Shown: positions 34,370 through 44,683 of the stretch, piece by piece | Layout: each line of letters opens with the position of its first letter | How positions within the stretch are numbered: the first letter of the stretch is position 1 | Origin: Atherix ibis | Taxonomy: Eukaryota; Arthropoda; Insecta; Diptera; Athericidae | Assembly (NCBI GenBank): GCA_958298945.1 | Contig: OY282605.1 | Location: 7,091,811-7,155,810, forward strand | Length of the DNA stretch: 64,000 nt | Direction of reading: 5' to 3' | The notes under the pieces: model-generated | Told to the model about the DNA's origin: nothing | Databases searched by the model: none | What the model saw: only the letters and a program-made list of their open reading frames with translations | Position numbers and translations under genes: made by a program

Positions 34370-34809
34370 TAGGATTTGTCATCGTTTAATTGACTAATAA
34401 TGAATGCACAGAAGATACGCCGATTGCGTGCTGGAACAACAAACTTTGGATGTTGATTTTTCTAACAAATTTTCTTCAGCGATGAAGCTTACTTATCACT
34501 CGGTGGTACAGCAATAAGCAAAATTACCCTTTATGCGGGGTTCTGAAAACTCTAAAGTGACTGTGTAGAAACCTTTGTATCCGAGAAAAGTGACAGTTTG
34601 GTATGCATTTTGGTCTGAAGGTGTCATTTCAGATTATTCGAGAACCAACATTTTACTATGTTAGTAATGGCCGAATTACTGTTCAAAATGTGCGACAAGC
34701 CATTAAAAGGATCAAGTCCCATAAAAAGTATTTTTCAGATCGTTTGAATGATGTTATATTCCATGCATAATAGCAGCAACGTCTGAGCAATATAATAATA
34801 TATATATTA
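34370..34809 (+). pseudogene. Decayed H-family mariner, orphan downstream cassette
   Basis: This block has the same order as the flanks of the M13 genes: CCGATTGCGTGCTGGAACAA, FSSDEAYLSLGGTAISKIT-like pieces near 34478-34520, FWSEGVISDYSRT near 34610-34650, and a SDRLNDVIFHA tail near 34735-34768. No M13 gene precedes it. Mariner C interrupts its right part. Confidence 0.65.
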
Positions 34810-36062
34810 GGTGTTGTAATTAATTCGTAGCGTTTTTTTGCAAAGTTTCGTGGTTTATTATGACAGTATCATTACAGAAGCGTTATTCAAAGTATTGTCA
34901 TTCGTTATCCACTAATTTTTGCCCATCTTTCTGGTAATGCTCGGATACCGCGTCGAAAAAATTCTTCTTCTTTAGATTCGATGAAAGAATCGATCCAATT
35001 TTTGGTCATTTCGTAGTTATCGAAGTGCTGCTCTGACAAGCCATGCGCCATGGATCGAAACAAATGATAATCAGATGGGGGAATGTCTGGTGAATATGGC
35101 GGGTGAGGCAGAACTTCCTATTTCAGCGTATTTAAATAAGTTTTCACGACTTTCGCAACATGAGGTCTTGCATTGTCGTGGAGCAAAATTACTTTGTCGT
35201 GTCGATCTTTATATTGTGGCCGCTTTTCTTGTAATGCTCTATTCAAACGCATCAATTGTCGTCTGCATACGTCCCCAGTGATGGTTTCACCCGGTTGGAG
35301 GAGCTCATAATAAATAACACCCAGCTGATCCCACCAAATACACAGTAAGATCTTCTTTCCAGGAATATCCAACCTGGGGGACGATGTCGATTCATGACCG
35401 GACAAGCCCTACCATTTTCTGCGTTTAGGATTGTCGTAGAGTACCCACTTCTCGTCACCAGTGACGATTCGATGCAGAAATCCCTTCCTTGCCTGCCGTT
35501 GGAGAAGAATCTCACAGGTGACTAAACGCCGTGGAACCCACGTTCCCTCTTTTTGTACCATTCCTATGGCTTTCAGGCGTTTTCCGACCGTCGAAAAGTC
35601 GATTCCAAGCGATGTAGGCAACTCCCGGAGTGTTTGGCACGGGTCTTCATCGAGCAACGTCACCAAATCTTCATCTTCGAACTTTTTCGGCTGTCCTGGA
35701 CGTTCCATGTCTTCCAAATCAAAATTTCCATTTTTAAACCGCGCAAACCACTTTCTGCAAGTTTGCTCATCAAGAGCATGTTCGCCGTAGATATCCACTA
35801 AAATACGATGACTTTCCGCGGCACTTTTCTTCATGTTGAAGTAATGGAGTAACACTCCCCGCAAAAACGATTTTTCAGGCACGAACTTCGACATGTTTGA
35901 CACTGCGCAACAAGTGCTACTGACACTATAACAAAATGTCATATAGTGGAAAAGTTGAGTTATGTCAGTAGCTTCTGGGAGAATATTTACTTTTGTATGT
36001 GTGACTATGGATAGTTGGCTAACGTCATCTTTTGTAAAACGCTACGAATTAATTCCAACACC
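34810..36062 (-). mobile_element. Mariner C
   Basis: The 1253-bp element has inverted termini GGTGTTGTAATTAATTCGTA on the left and GGTGTTGGAATTAATTCGTA on the right (reverse complement). The left flank ends in TA. The right flank reads TG, so one copy of the target has mutated. It sits inside a duplicated cassette: sequence left (34370-34809) and right (36063-36450) is continuous in the copy at 6100-7020. Confidence 0.88.
34905..35894 (-). pseudogene. Mariner C transposase, two stop codons
   Basis: A single frame of 330 codons, read from ATG 35894 (MSKFVPEKSFLR) to the stop at 34905. CRKWFARFKNGNFDLEDMER and GTWVPRRL mark the DNA-binding part. IVTGDEKWVLYDN carries the first Asp, LLHDNARPHVAK the second and PPYSPDIPPSDYHLF the third, giving a D34D spacing of the mellifera/cecropia-like type. 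Premature TAG codons occur at 35409-35411 (after RRKW) and 35118-35120 (LK, stop, EVLPHPP, where Trp is usual). Otherwise the frame is intact, so loss was recent. The C-terminus ERWAKISG looks slightly short. Confidence 0.9.
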
Positions 36063-36450
36063 TGGTATATAACCAAAAACAATAATAATATTTTCACAGC
36101 TACATATGATATCTCAAAAATGCCTAACATTCCAAAAAAAAATGTCTAACTAGTAGGCGAAAATGGGTTTATCAAAAGAAAAGTGTTCATATCACATTCA
36201 TTTTTTGTCAATTGCTAATTGCAACAATTTCCAGATCATTACAAGTATTTTTTCCCTTTTAATGCGATCTTCAGAACGAAACTATATGAAGCCCACACAC
36301 ACAGACACAAAAATACTGATAGAAACCATTTGGTCTTATGAACTTGAAAATTTTTATTTCATTAAAACCTTACAATTCCCGTTGAATAAGTGGATTGATC
36401 CAGCCTTTGATGTCCGTAACAGTGTCATATCATCTGATCCAAACATTCCC
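36063..36450 (+). repeat. Downstream cassette, copy 2 (orphan)
   Basis: It matches 6620-7020 nearly throughout (ATAACCAAAAACAATAATAA, GGGTTTATCA, AACTTGAAA, GGATTGATCCAG). It continues without break into a block that is duplicated in reverse at 60700-61430. Confidence 0.6.
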
Positions 36451-37095
36451 TATATCCAAAATTCATCAAAAATAACCTTAAAAAGCTTACCCTCAGATTA
36501 ATGCTAACTCCATATATAATGGTAAGGTTCAAGAAATATAATAAAATAAAAATATAATTGAAATTTGTATTTAAAATCTCTTTTATAAAACTTTTCTTTC
36601 CGAAGCACAAATTGAATAGACCTTTAAACCTCACAAATGTTTCCTAATTCATCAACAAAACCGATTTGTTCTTAGTCCAATGTAAAATGCTAAATGGCTT
36701 TTAGTAATTTTCACTCCAATTTTCTGATCAAACAAAAATTAATATTTTTATTCCATACAAATTTGTGCATTCATTTATTAAAACAAAAGCAAATTTTTGA
36801 TCGATGCTGTTGTTCTGTTTCCATAAATTTAATGATCTTTTTTCGAAAATGCACAAATTCATTCAACACAAAATAACAAAAATGTATTGATTATATTATT
36901 ATTATTATCGAAGTTTTTAGTTTGCTGATAATTTAGAAATATTCCCGAATAAAAGTGATATCATTTCAGTTTTTTTTTTTTTTGCTTTTACCACTTCCAA
37001 AGTGTATTTGCTGATAAACTTTCCCGTTCTCGTAGGACAACCATAAAAACCGCCTCGTCGAAATTAAACAATTTAAGCTCTTTACACCTACCCCC
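36445..37095 (+). repeat. Block duplicated in inverse orientation at 60700-61430
   Basis: From TCATCAAAAATAACCTTAAA to the poly-C tract, the sequence corresponds on the reverse strand to 61430-60700 (for example AAAGTGTATTTGCTGATAAA here and its complement at 60771-60790; GAACAGAACAACGA and its complement). It lies just downstream of the liprin-beta exon on the minus strand, so it would be intronic there. A C-tract (37091-37102) lies at its end. Confidence 0.6.
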
Positions 37096-37316
37096 CCCCC
37101 CCTTCCTAATCATTCACGGACACAATTATTTACATTATTCAACAAAAAAAAGTTACTTCCCCGAGCCTCTAAACTATTGTAGAATCCCGTTCCGATAACC
37201 TTTTTTTCTTTTCTCAATCGAATAAATAAAATTGGGCGATTTTGCATTGATTTGAATTCATTTTTTATTTTTCCACAAATTAGTTTACTTTGCAAAAATA
37301 GAAATCCCCATTTTAC

Positions 37317-37480
37317 CTGAAATGATGCCGTCCATTTGCTGGAGAGCCGCCTCCAACATTCTACTGGCTTCCGATTTTGGAGCATTTGTCGTCGTTGGTT
37401 TCGTAGCTGATGACGACGACGTCGACGTCGATGGGTTCGGTGTCTGGGCGTCTATTTTTCCCATCGATGTCGATTTTCAT
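37317..37480 (-). CDS. Probable first coding exon of liprin-beta
   Basis: Liprin-beta is a coiled-coil and SAM-domain scaffold at synapses and focal adhesions. On the minus strand an ATG at 37480 opens 54 codons: MKIDIDGKIDAQTPN, a Ser/Thr-rich linker, then EASRMLEAALQQMDGIIS. The last block matches the conserved start of liprin-beta proteins (AS.ML.AAL.QMDGII). The frame runs into CAG|GTAAAA, a good donor (exon end 37317, phase 2). GC content is above the surroundings. The ATG sits in AGGAGTATGA and an AT-poor leader precedes it. No further exons were recognised at lower coordinates, so the next exon is either far or outside. The alternative is an unrelated exon sharing a short motif. Confidence 0.62.
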
Positions 37481-38786
37481 ACTCCTCGGCACAATGTAAA
37501 CACGACAAATTTTCCTCGTTCGTTTCTTAAATACTGAGTCGCCGCGAACCTTTTCTCTTTTTTCACCAAAAATAAACTATTTTTCTCAGACGGACCCACC
37601 TGTGGATTGTTTTGAAATGATTACTGTCACGTGCAGCTGCTCTTGCTGCTGCTGTTGCCGATAATATCCGTTTTAAAGCCAAATACCAACTTTTTTTGAG
37701 TTTAAACACTTTCGGTTGGTTAAAAAAGTCTTCAAAGAAATTTTTTAAAACTATTTTCATACAATTTACCGAATATTTATTGAAAATTACAATCGAAAAA
37801 GACAAAAGAAATCGGATTTGTTCAACCAAAACAAGGCAATTTTGTTGTCGCTTTTGTTGCTAAAGCAAATGTCATCACATAAACAGGTTGGACAACTTAA
37901 AAGCAAAAACATCTCCACTAACGTCGCGAGAAAAAGCGTCTTTTACACGGGCAAAAAATTGCTGGATGGTTGATGCATCGGATATTTTTATTGTCCCAAA
38001 AGTTGGTTCAAATCTCAACTTGAAATTTGAGCTAAATTTTAGCAAAGACTCACTCCCAAAAAATTAATGAGCAAAAATAATTTTCTCACAAAAAAAGTAA
38101 AAAAAAGGGAATTTCGAAAAAAATTATAATTTTTAGTTAACGCAGAAAGGAGACCAATTCAAAACCAATTTTCTATGCCCCTCGAAATAAGAACAATGAA
38201 AAACACAAAAGTTAAAGACAAAATGCATCTCTTAAATTAATATGATTCTGTTGAGATGAATTAATTTTCACTTGCAATTATTTTTAAGTTATTATATAGA
38301 GTTAAAAACAAAACTATGTAGGCAGTAATTAGAAAATGAAGTTTTCGTTTATAGAATAATAAGAAAAATTTATTGTATGATTGTATGTCAAAGTGAAAGT
38401 GTGCTTCGAAAAATAAATAAAACTACCATTGCCAAATTAGTGTGTTTAAATTGGTGTGTTTGTTGTTTATTTGTCAAAGACAGTGTATTTAACTGGAGAT
38501 CATCGAAAGTTGGAGATCATCGAAAGTTGGAGATCATAGAAATTTAGTAACAACAGATTTCCCCCGTAAATAAGTATCCCATTATGGGATTAGCAAATTA
38601 GTCGTCTACTCAAAAATCCTTTCATTTAGAGCGTATTTGACTATGCCTCCTTAATCCTTTAAAGGAATCAATTTCGTAAAATCCTTATTTAAATTGAAAT
38701 ATCCTCTTTAAGGTGGACCAGTTCGAAACAATTCCTATCTGGCCTGGCCTTTGACTAACTTTATAGTGTTTTATCAATTTTTGTAC
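37481..38786. other. Upstream region of the liprin-beta exon; 17-bp triplet repeat
   Basis: The first ~200 bases are probably leader and promoter of the minus-strand gene, but no TATA or initiator stands out. TGGAGATCATCGAAAGT occurs at 38494 and 38511 and with changes at 38528 (three units of 17 bp). Otherwise AT-rich. Confidence 0.4.
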
Positions 38787-38789
38787 ATA

Positions 38790-40007
38790 CCAGGTGTATA
38801 AGCTTAAATCCGCTGTTTTTTAGTCAAAAAAAAGCACTTTTTTTTTTCATAGAAAGCAAAAACAAATTTATTCAAAGTACTTGCCTTCGCTAGCAACACA
38901 TTTTTCCCATCAGTCGGGCAATTTGTGGATAACACGCCAAAAAAATGCCTTCTCTTTCGAGGCAAACCACTCATCAAGCCATTTTCGGACCTATTCGTAA
39001 GAATCGAAATGCTGCTCAGCGAGCGCATGGCCCATCGACGAAAGCAGGGGGTAGTCGGAAGGGGCCAGGTCTGGTGAATAAGCGGGGTGGAGTAACACCT
39101 CCCAGTTGAGTGACTCCAAGTAGTTTTGGACCATTTTTGACGTGTACGATGGTGCGTTGTCATGGAGGAAAATCAGCTTGTCATGTCTTTGTTGATAATC
39201 TGTCCTTTTTTCACACAGAGCACGGTGCAATTTGATCAGTTGTTGGTGGTAGCGGTGTGCATTGACAGTTTCACCAGGTTTCAACATCTCATAGTAGACG
39301 ATACCCTGCTGATCCCACCAAACGCACAGCATCGTCTTCTGTTCGATGCCATTTGGTCTTGGGGAAGATGTTGATGGTTGGCCGGGATCAACCCACGATG
39401 TCTTGTATTTAGGATTCTCGAAATATATCCGCTTTTTATCACCTGTCACAATCCGATGCAGGAACGACTTTCTTTTTTGTCTGGCGAGCAAGATTTCGCA
39501 TGTGTTTTGGCGCCGCTCAATCGGCCTATCGTTCAATTCATGCGGCACCCATTTTCCGATCTTTTCTATCTTTTCTATGGCACGCAGCGAGCATTTTTTG
39601 CGACTGCGTATCGTCTTCGTCCAAAAGAGCATGCAATTGATGGTCCGATTTCCACGCTTCTTGTCCCACAAGTCAAAATTGCCGTCTTTGAGCCGACAAA
39701 ACCAATCTCGGCACGTTGTTTTCGATAAAGCACTGTCACCATAGGCGTCCATAAGCATTCGATGGGATTCGCCAAACGATTTCTTCAAATTGATGCAGAA
39801 AAGCAGATCTTCCGTATATGCTCTTTTTCTCGCACAAAACTAGACATGATTACCAAAGGAAAAATGTATGTTTTTGTACGAAATTGCTGACAATGTGTTG
39901 ACAGATGTCAAACTCATAAAAAAAAAAGTATGGCGTTCCCATTGTAGCTTAATACGCTCACTCACGCCATCTATAACCAAACAGCGGATTTAAGCTTATA
40001 CACTTGG
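38790..40007 (-). mobile_element. Mariner D, copy 1
   Basis: The 1218-bp element is flanked by TA (38788-38789 and 40008-40009). The termini CCAGGTGTATAAGCTTAAAT and CCAAGTGTATAAGCTTAAAT (reverse complement) match over 29 bp with one change. Further copies lie at 49278-50423 and, as an end fragment, at 55030-55228. Confidence 0.9.
38868..39847 (-). pseudogene. Mariner D transposase, copy 1 (broken)
   Basis: It starts MSSFVREKEHIR at ATG 39847. One missing base then shifts the frame before NLKKSFGESHRMLMDAYGD. After CRDWFCRLKDGNFDLWDKK comes a second disturbed stretch (39590-39660). The frame recovers at EKIGKWVPHEL. HRIVTGDKKRIYFEN has Lys in place of the usual Glu after the first Asp. FLHDNAPSYTSK and PAYSPDLAPSDYPL hold the second and third Asp. 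Stops follow at DSYE and PD. Ends GKYFE. Confidence 0.87.
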
Positions 40008-40299
40008 TATAAAATAATATAAAGCTTTTCATATTACATATTCACTGAAAAAGAGTGCTTTTTTTAAATTTATTTAATTTTTTTGAAGAAAAAAATTCTT
40101 TGAGTTTAATTACGAATATGGAATTTATCAAACTTTAGTTAATTAATTACTTTTATACCGGAAATATTTCTATAACTTAAAAGAAAATTTTAATTTTTTT
40201 TATAAAATTTTTACTTATTCGAATTGAAGATTCACTAAAAAAGCTTCTCATACAGTTTTGTGATTTATTGACTCAGTATTTTTTTAGCACGCATCAAAG

Positions 40300-40924
40300 A
40301 TGGACACCAACAAAGAGAAAATACGCCATATTTTACAGTTTTTCTTCGATAAAGGCGAAAACGCAAGCCAGGCAGATGAAAATGTGAATAGTGTTTATGG
40401 TCCTGATATTGTAACAGTCAATTATGCGCAATTTTGGTTTCGTCGATTCCGTTCCGGTAATTTTGATGTCAAAGATGCACCACGCTCTGGAAGGCTAATT
40501 GTCGAAAATGTCGATAAAATAATGGAAATCGTCGAGTCCGACCATCACGTAAGCACTGTTTCGATTGCCCCGGAGCTAAAGATTGCACAAAAAACCGTTT
40601 GGAACCACTTAAATAAGGCTGGATACAAAAAGAAGCCCGTTGTATGGGTGCCACACGAGTTATCGCAAAAAAACCTTATGGACCGAATTTCCATCTGTGA
40701 ATCGCTGCTGAATCGCAACAATATCGATCCATTTCTGAAGCGGATAGGTTGCTGGTGATGAAAAATGGGTCACTTACGACAACGTCAAGCGACAACGGGC
40801 TTGGTCAAATTGCGGTCACCCGGCGCAAACGGTGGTCAAGCCAGGATTGACAGCCAGGAAGGTTTTGCTGTGTGTTTGGCAGGGAATCATCTACGAGTAT
40901 GAACACACTTTTACCTTAATATAA
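40300..40924 (+). pseudogene. Mariner E transposase, 3'-truncated
   Basis: The N-terminal two thirds of another mariner transposase: MDTNKEKIRHILQFFF, QFWFRRFRSGNFDVKDAPRS, the HTH TVWNHLNKAGYKKK and WVPHELSQKNLMDRI. An extra G near 40746 shifts the frame; after it VAGDEKWVTYDNVKRQRAWS and ARKVLLCVW continue. The copy ends at about 40924 before the second and third catalytic Asp. No termini were identified. Confidence 0.85.
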
Positions 40925-41750
40925 TGAAAATATCGTGGCAGTTAAAGTATTTAATTAACTATTTTTGATATTTGTCGAAAATCACATTTTCTTTTCAGTT
41001 TTTTATTTAACAATAAAAATTGAAATTCTACTCGTACTGACAATTCGATACTCAAGCAATTTCAATGTTAACTGAGCAACTTTCTTTTCCTTATCCCTTA
41101 TACATCCCTTTTGGACCATCAGAGCAGGTGGACGCATTAGTGTCTGACCCCGATTAACAAACAATCCAATCCAATCCAATCCTGTAGCACAGTCATTAGC
41201 GGGCTGGACTACCACTCAACAGATCGTGGTCTTGATATTCAATAGTTCTACGCTTTCACTTTAATTTTTATATTCCATTATCCTTTCCTTAACAAAAAAT
41301 GTGCGGAAAAACACCTGAAAAACCCACCAGCCAGCAAAAAATAAGAAAATATCAATACTAGTATTTGGAAGAAAAAACCAATCGTGGATAAACAAACTCC
41401 GTATTGATCAAAGACAACAACCAAAATGGACATAATGGCTCCGGCCTTCCTACTGCACGAAAGCGTGGCACAGCACCAAACTGCACGAAAAAAACCAGTG
41501 GAATAGCTGCAGCGGACCGATCATCTGCTAAGCGAAGACAAAAATATCAACGTATAACCAAAAGAAATGCAATTAGTAACAATTGTAAAAAGGCTCCCGT
41601 GTTCCGAAAGGAATGTTAAAAGGTAAATAGACAGATAATGAACATGCCGAATATTATATCAGTTCAGTAAGTGAACTGATGTAATGTTCAAGCTATCATG
41701 TTTATTATTTTGAAACTTGGATTATTTGGCTTTTAAGAGTGCCGTTCAAA
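40925..41750. other. Unassigned; short basic reading frame
   Basis: No supported gene. A plus-strand frame ending at 41619 is rich in Lys, Arg and Ser (AKRRQKYQRITKRN) but begins without a convincing ATG and has no recognised relatives. Confidence 0.35.
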
Positions 41751-41754
41751 AAAA

Positions 41755-41836
41755 AAAAAAATGGTCGAAAAAATTCTTTACCGATACTACGAGCGCAATT
41801 TCTCGGATTTTCTAAGGACTTATTGAACGACCCTCG
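41755..41836 (-). mobile_element. Solo 5' end of mariner B
   Basis: On the minus strand CGAGGGTCGTTCAATAAGTC and about 60 following bases match the left end of mariner B (46882-46960). TA lies at 41837-41838. Only the end is present; it truncates the mariner F transposase. Confidence 0.75.
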
Positions 41837-42252
41837 TACCAATTCTGGTCTATCCTTTTGAAGGGCGATGTTCAATTTGGATAATTGCTGACAATATCGT
41901 TCTGCTGTAATTGTCTGATTGCGTTCCAAGAGTTCAAAATACACACTACCCTTACAATCCCACCAAACAGAAAGCATAACTTTTTTTTGATGGATTTCGG
42001 CTTTCGAAATTGTGAATGGGGCTTGTCCAGGTACAGCCCAATGTATTTTCTTATCACGTTGTTGTACACGACGCATTTCTCATCTCCCGTTACCAAACGA
42101 TGCAAAAAAGGTTCATGTTTTTGTCTCGGACTCAAAGCAACGCACGTTGAAACACGATCCAATAAATTGGCAGCCGACAATTGATGAGGTATCCAAACAT
42201 CGTACCGCGAAACCATCCCCATACGCTTCAAATGCCTTAATACGGTTGTTTG

Positions 42253-43766
42253 CTTAGATTAAAGAAGTACTGGATAGGCCTCTACACAAAAATTCTGTCC
42301 AACTTTTGTTGGCAATACATTCATAGAACGCACACACATGCAATACAACAGAAGCGGCGTAAATCATTGGGGGCCAATTTAAAAGTTCAGTATGCGATTG
42401 AAGCGGTTCGTTTAAAACTATTTTTCATGTGTGATATCATTTACGTATAAAGAAGCCGATTTTTTAATATTGCGGGTCTTGTTGTTTGATGGAACTAGTT
42501 TTGTAAATATGAAATAAAACACAGTATTCTATTTTAAAATATTATTTATTTTTTTATTTCAGTATATATTATTTATTAAAACATTTCCTACGAAAATGAT
42601 TTGAGTGCGTTATAATTTTGCAATTATTAATTTTGTAGTATTAAAACTTACCGTGTGGCTATTCCATATACCGAATACGGAAGGAATAGCATATCTTTCT
42701 AGTCTGGTCCTGCTCCCTCCTACTTTAATGTCTCGTCTATGAAAGTGGAGCGAGCACACAACGTCCCGATTCTTGGGAATACCGGATGCTGCTGCCACAA
42801 TCCACTTTTCCCGTAACCATTTATTTAGTGGGAACCTGTAAAGTTAACATATAAATATACAATCATAACATTTACTTTTACAATTAAGAATTAATAAAAA
42901 TTCGGTCCCTTAAACTTTCTTACACACACTTTCTATACACCGGCACTGTACCATTTCATGGTAAATATTGAACTGTCAACATCGGATTTGTTTACATTTA
43001 TTCAATGCCGAACTTTTCACTTTTTAACCACTTTTTACACAAAATATATCACTAAAAGCCATTTAGGCACATCACAAATAAAGTTTTTCTTATTTTGTTT
43101 TGTAAAATTAAATATGTCAACTTACCGAAAGAAAGAAATTCCCGGCTTCCTCATTTTTTCGTATGAGAAGCAATTTCTCACAAAACACTTCATTTCCTGA
43201 AATAAAAACTTCGTATTAACTTTTATTAATAATATAACAATTTGTATAAATACTTACTTTTCCGTAAATACTTCTGAAAAGATAGAAATAACACTTTTAA
43301 AAACACTTTCCGAACCACAAAAAAAACAACTGAGAAATGTTAAAAATAGCCCGCTGTTTTCGGTGTGTCACCACTTTCATGGAGAATGGCGCGTTTGAAA
43401 ACTCTCCTAAAGTCTACAAAATTGAGCCGCTTTATATTTGATTGATATTTCCGGAAGGAATAATAAACCTAAAATAGAATTCCATTCCGTATCAAAAGAT
43501 TGTACAAAAAATAAAAATTGCCTGTCGTTGTGTTTAAATTGTATTTTTGTTTCCAATAAGTGTATTAAAATGAATATAAATTATGGTTTTGCAATTCAAT
43601 AAATTTGTATTACGACAACTAGATGGCAGTGGGTGTCATGTCTACATAAAAAAATATACACAAAAATATCCCGCTTTTGCCATTTTTCACCGCTTGGCAA
43701 TAAGTTGGACACAAAAATGCGTATACATATACGGTAGGGGCCTATCCAGGTATTCTTTAATCTAAG
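42253..43766 (-). mobile_element. P-like element carrying THAP exons, with 8-bp target duplication
   Basis: The 1514-bp element has inverted ends CTTAGATTAAAGAAGTACTG (left) and CTTAGATTAAAGAATACCTG (right, reverse complement). GTTGTTTG is duplicated perfectly on both sides (42245-42252 and 43767-43774). Its minus strand encodes a two-exon THAP domain but no transposase catalytic body, so it is an internally deleted, non-autonomous copy. The empty site is readable within mariner F. Confidence 0.88.
42652..43193 (-). CDS. THAP DNA-binding domain, two exons, in the P-like element
   Basis: Exon 1 is 43193-43126 (MKCFVRNCFSYEK...SFF plus two bases) and ends in CG|GTAAGT. Exon 2 is 42835-42652, after TTTACAG, and completes the codon as Arg, then FPLNKWLREKWIVAAAS, VVCSLHF and RLERYAIPSVF. 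It ends CACACG|GTAAGT. Spliced, this is a full THAP zinc finger: C3 and C8, then Cys and His of CSLHF, with the AVPTIF-like box AIPSVF. THAP domains are the DNA-binding part of P-element transposases. No further exon was found, so the product would be a lone DNA-binding domain, or the gene is dead. The splice phase (2) matches precisely. Confidence 0.75.
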
Positions 43767-44050
43767 GTTGTTTGGTTGACTCCCATCATCGACGCGATCT
43801 CCCTGGTGGTTAGACGTGGATTGGTGTCAATTATGACTTTTAACTTGTCGTCATCAGACTTCAATGGCCGCCCGGTACGTGGTTTATCAATTAGTGAAAA
43901 ATCCCCAGATCGGAATTTTGTAAACCATCTTCGTACCTGTCGAACTTTGATGACATCTGCTCACATTTTTTTGGTTGCCACACTCGCGGTATTGTCTTAA
44001 CGGAATGCATAAAGTAAACAATGACGTAAATGCATTTTATCGTCCGACAT

Positions 44051-44683
44051 TTTGAAAAAATTTACAAAGGCTCTTCACTGTACTCTGGCCAGGCCAAAAC
44101 TGAATATAAAGTAGAGGGAAAGCATCCTTTATACAATGGAATCATTTCTGAAGAAACATTTTTTTTACCTGGGATCATAAAAAAACCGTCATAACTTTTG
44201 CACCAACCCAATATATATGATATTACAAGTCAATGGTTATAAACTATTCCAACAGAAAGCTAAAGCTGCTGCGATTAGGAAACGATATGAGTAAATTTTT
44301 TATCATGCAAATAATTCGTTGAACCTATTTAATTTTTTGATCTATTTTCAGAATTTAATCAGAAAAGTAATTACCTATATTAGAAGTTCGGTTTCATGTT
44401 CTCAAATGTCAAATTTTATATGCACATAAATGAATTTATAACAACAACAAAATCTTTTATTTAGTTTATAATTTTAAATTAAATAATTAATTTAAATAAC
44501 CATCACAGTAATTTAATTAATTTAAATAACTTCCACAATTATTTTAAAAATGTACGCCAAAGCAATATGTTCAAATATAAAACTGCCCCTCATCAGAAAG
44601 TGATGCCTTTGAGTAATATGCATGTGTGAGTTACTTCATTCCTTTTTCTGGCTTCAACTTTGGCGCTTCAATTGTCTATTCAT
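44051..44683. other. No gene seen
   Basis: The first ~100 bases may be the 5' end of mariner F, though no inverted terminus was recognised. The rest is AT-rich. Confidence 0.4.

Larger units (their letters stand above)
41839..44050 (-). pseudogene. Mariner F transposase, split by a P-like element and truncated
   Basis: From ATG 44050 (MSDDKMHLRHCLLYAFR, then a stop) the minus strand gives VRRWFTKFRSGDFSLIDKPR, GRPLKSDDDKLKV, and REIASMMGVNQTT up to 43767. The P-like element then interrupts, and at 42252 the frame resumes VLRHLKRMGMVSRYDVWIPH, HRLVTGDEKCVVYNN (first Asp). After a shift come VMLSVWWDCKGSVYFELL and RYCQQLSKLNIAL. Dropping the insertion and one 8-bp target copy restores the frame exactly across the junction. 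The 3' part with the second and third Asp is gone, cut off by the mariner B end. Confidence 0.88.

Noticed and set aside
41404..41619. Small basic protein gene
   Set aside because: No convincing start codon, no relatives recognised, and only the lysine-rich bias common in A-rich frames.
42610..42798. Independent small gene on the minus strand
   Set aside because: It is exon 2 of the THAP domain within the P-like element reading on into its intron; the GTAAGT donor ends the exon at 42652.
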